From: Branchiostoma floridae
Taxonomy: Eukaryota; Chordata; Leptocardii; Amphioxiformes; Branchiostomatidae
Direction of reading: 5' to 3'
NCBI RefSeq assembly: GCF_000003815.2
Contig: NC_049981.1
Span: 23,927,950 to 23,950,449, forward strand
DNA length: 22,500 nt
Position numbers and translations under genes: made by a program. The notes under the pieces were generated by a model that worked only from the letters and a program-made list of their open reading frames with translations, was not told the origin of the DNA and made no database searches. Below are positions 22,406 to 22,500 of this stretch, piece after piece. Position 1 is the stretch's first letter. Every line of letters begins with the position of its first letter.

Positions 22406-22500
22406 CCTACCTGGAAATGGCGTCGGATGCGAGCCATCACGCCTACACTATATCAGTGGTTGACTTGATAGGCGTCCCTTACAGTTTTTGTAATGCGGCT

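Overview
This is animal nuclear DNA: AT-rich, with sparse genes split by GT-AG introns, and long noncoding stretches holding transposon-derived repeats. The only genes I can support well are two multi-exon rhodopsin-class (class A) peptide GPCRs of the neuropeptide FF receptor (NPFFR)/RFamide-receptor type. The mix of NPFFR-like receptors, a tRNA-derived SINE and a TTAA-flanked piggyBac-type MITE suggests an invertebrate deuterostome. A lancelet (cephalochordate) is my best guess, and a hemichordate or another marine invertebrate cannot be excluded.

Layout. 1-1016: no gene seen. 1021-1966: a 946-bp nonautonomous piggyBac-like element with perfect 16-bp terminal inverted repeats and TTAA on both sides, carrying five TGACGTCA palindromes. 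2482-2772 (-): one weak, unassigned ORF. 2773-7121: no convincing gene, but small foldbacks and a (TA)n run. 7413-10319 (+): receptor gene A, three coding exons, 400 aa. 10320-16224: convergent intergenic space with a tRNA-derived SINE (about 12082-12360), a degenerate ~51-bp tandem repeat (about 13440-13850) and simple repeats. 16225-20377 (-): receptor gene B, three coding exons, 416 aa, whose 2.26-kb first intron holds short repeats and a strong hairpin. 20378-22500: upstream flank of gene B, no gene seen, with inverted repeats near the right edge.

The two receptors point towards each other. They share both intron positions and phases, an exactly 100-bp middle exon, 30 of 34 identical residues in that exon, and a short C-terminal motif (D-x-x-L-A-P-P). 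They are almost certainly local paralogues from an inverted duplication. Both keep the DRF motif, the TM3-ECL2 cysteines, NPxxY and the acidic residue 6.59 that RFamide-type receptors use for ligand arginine. Gene B departs at the TM6 core and ends in a possible PDZ ligand, so the copies may differ in signalling. I see no new multi-gene system here. The most interesting items are the paralogue pair, the CRE-rich MITE and the strongly folded SINE.
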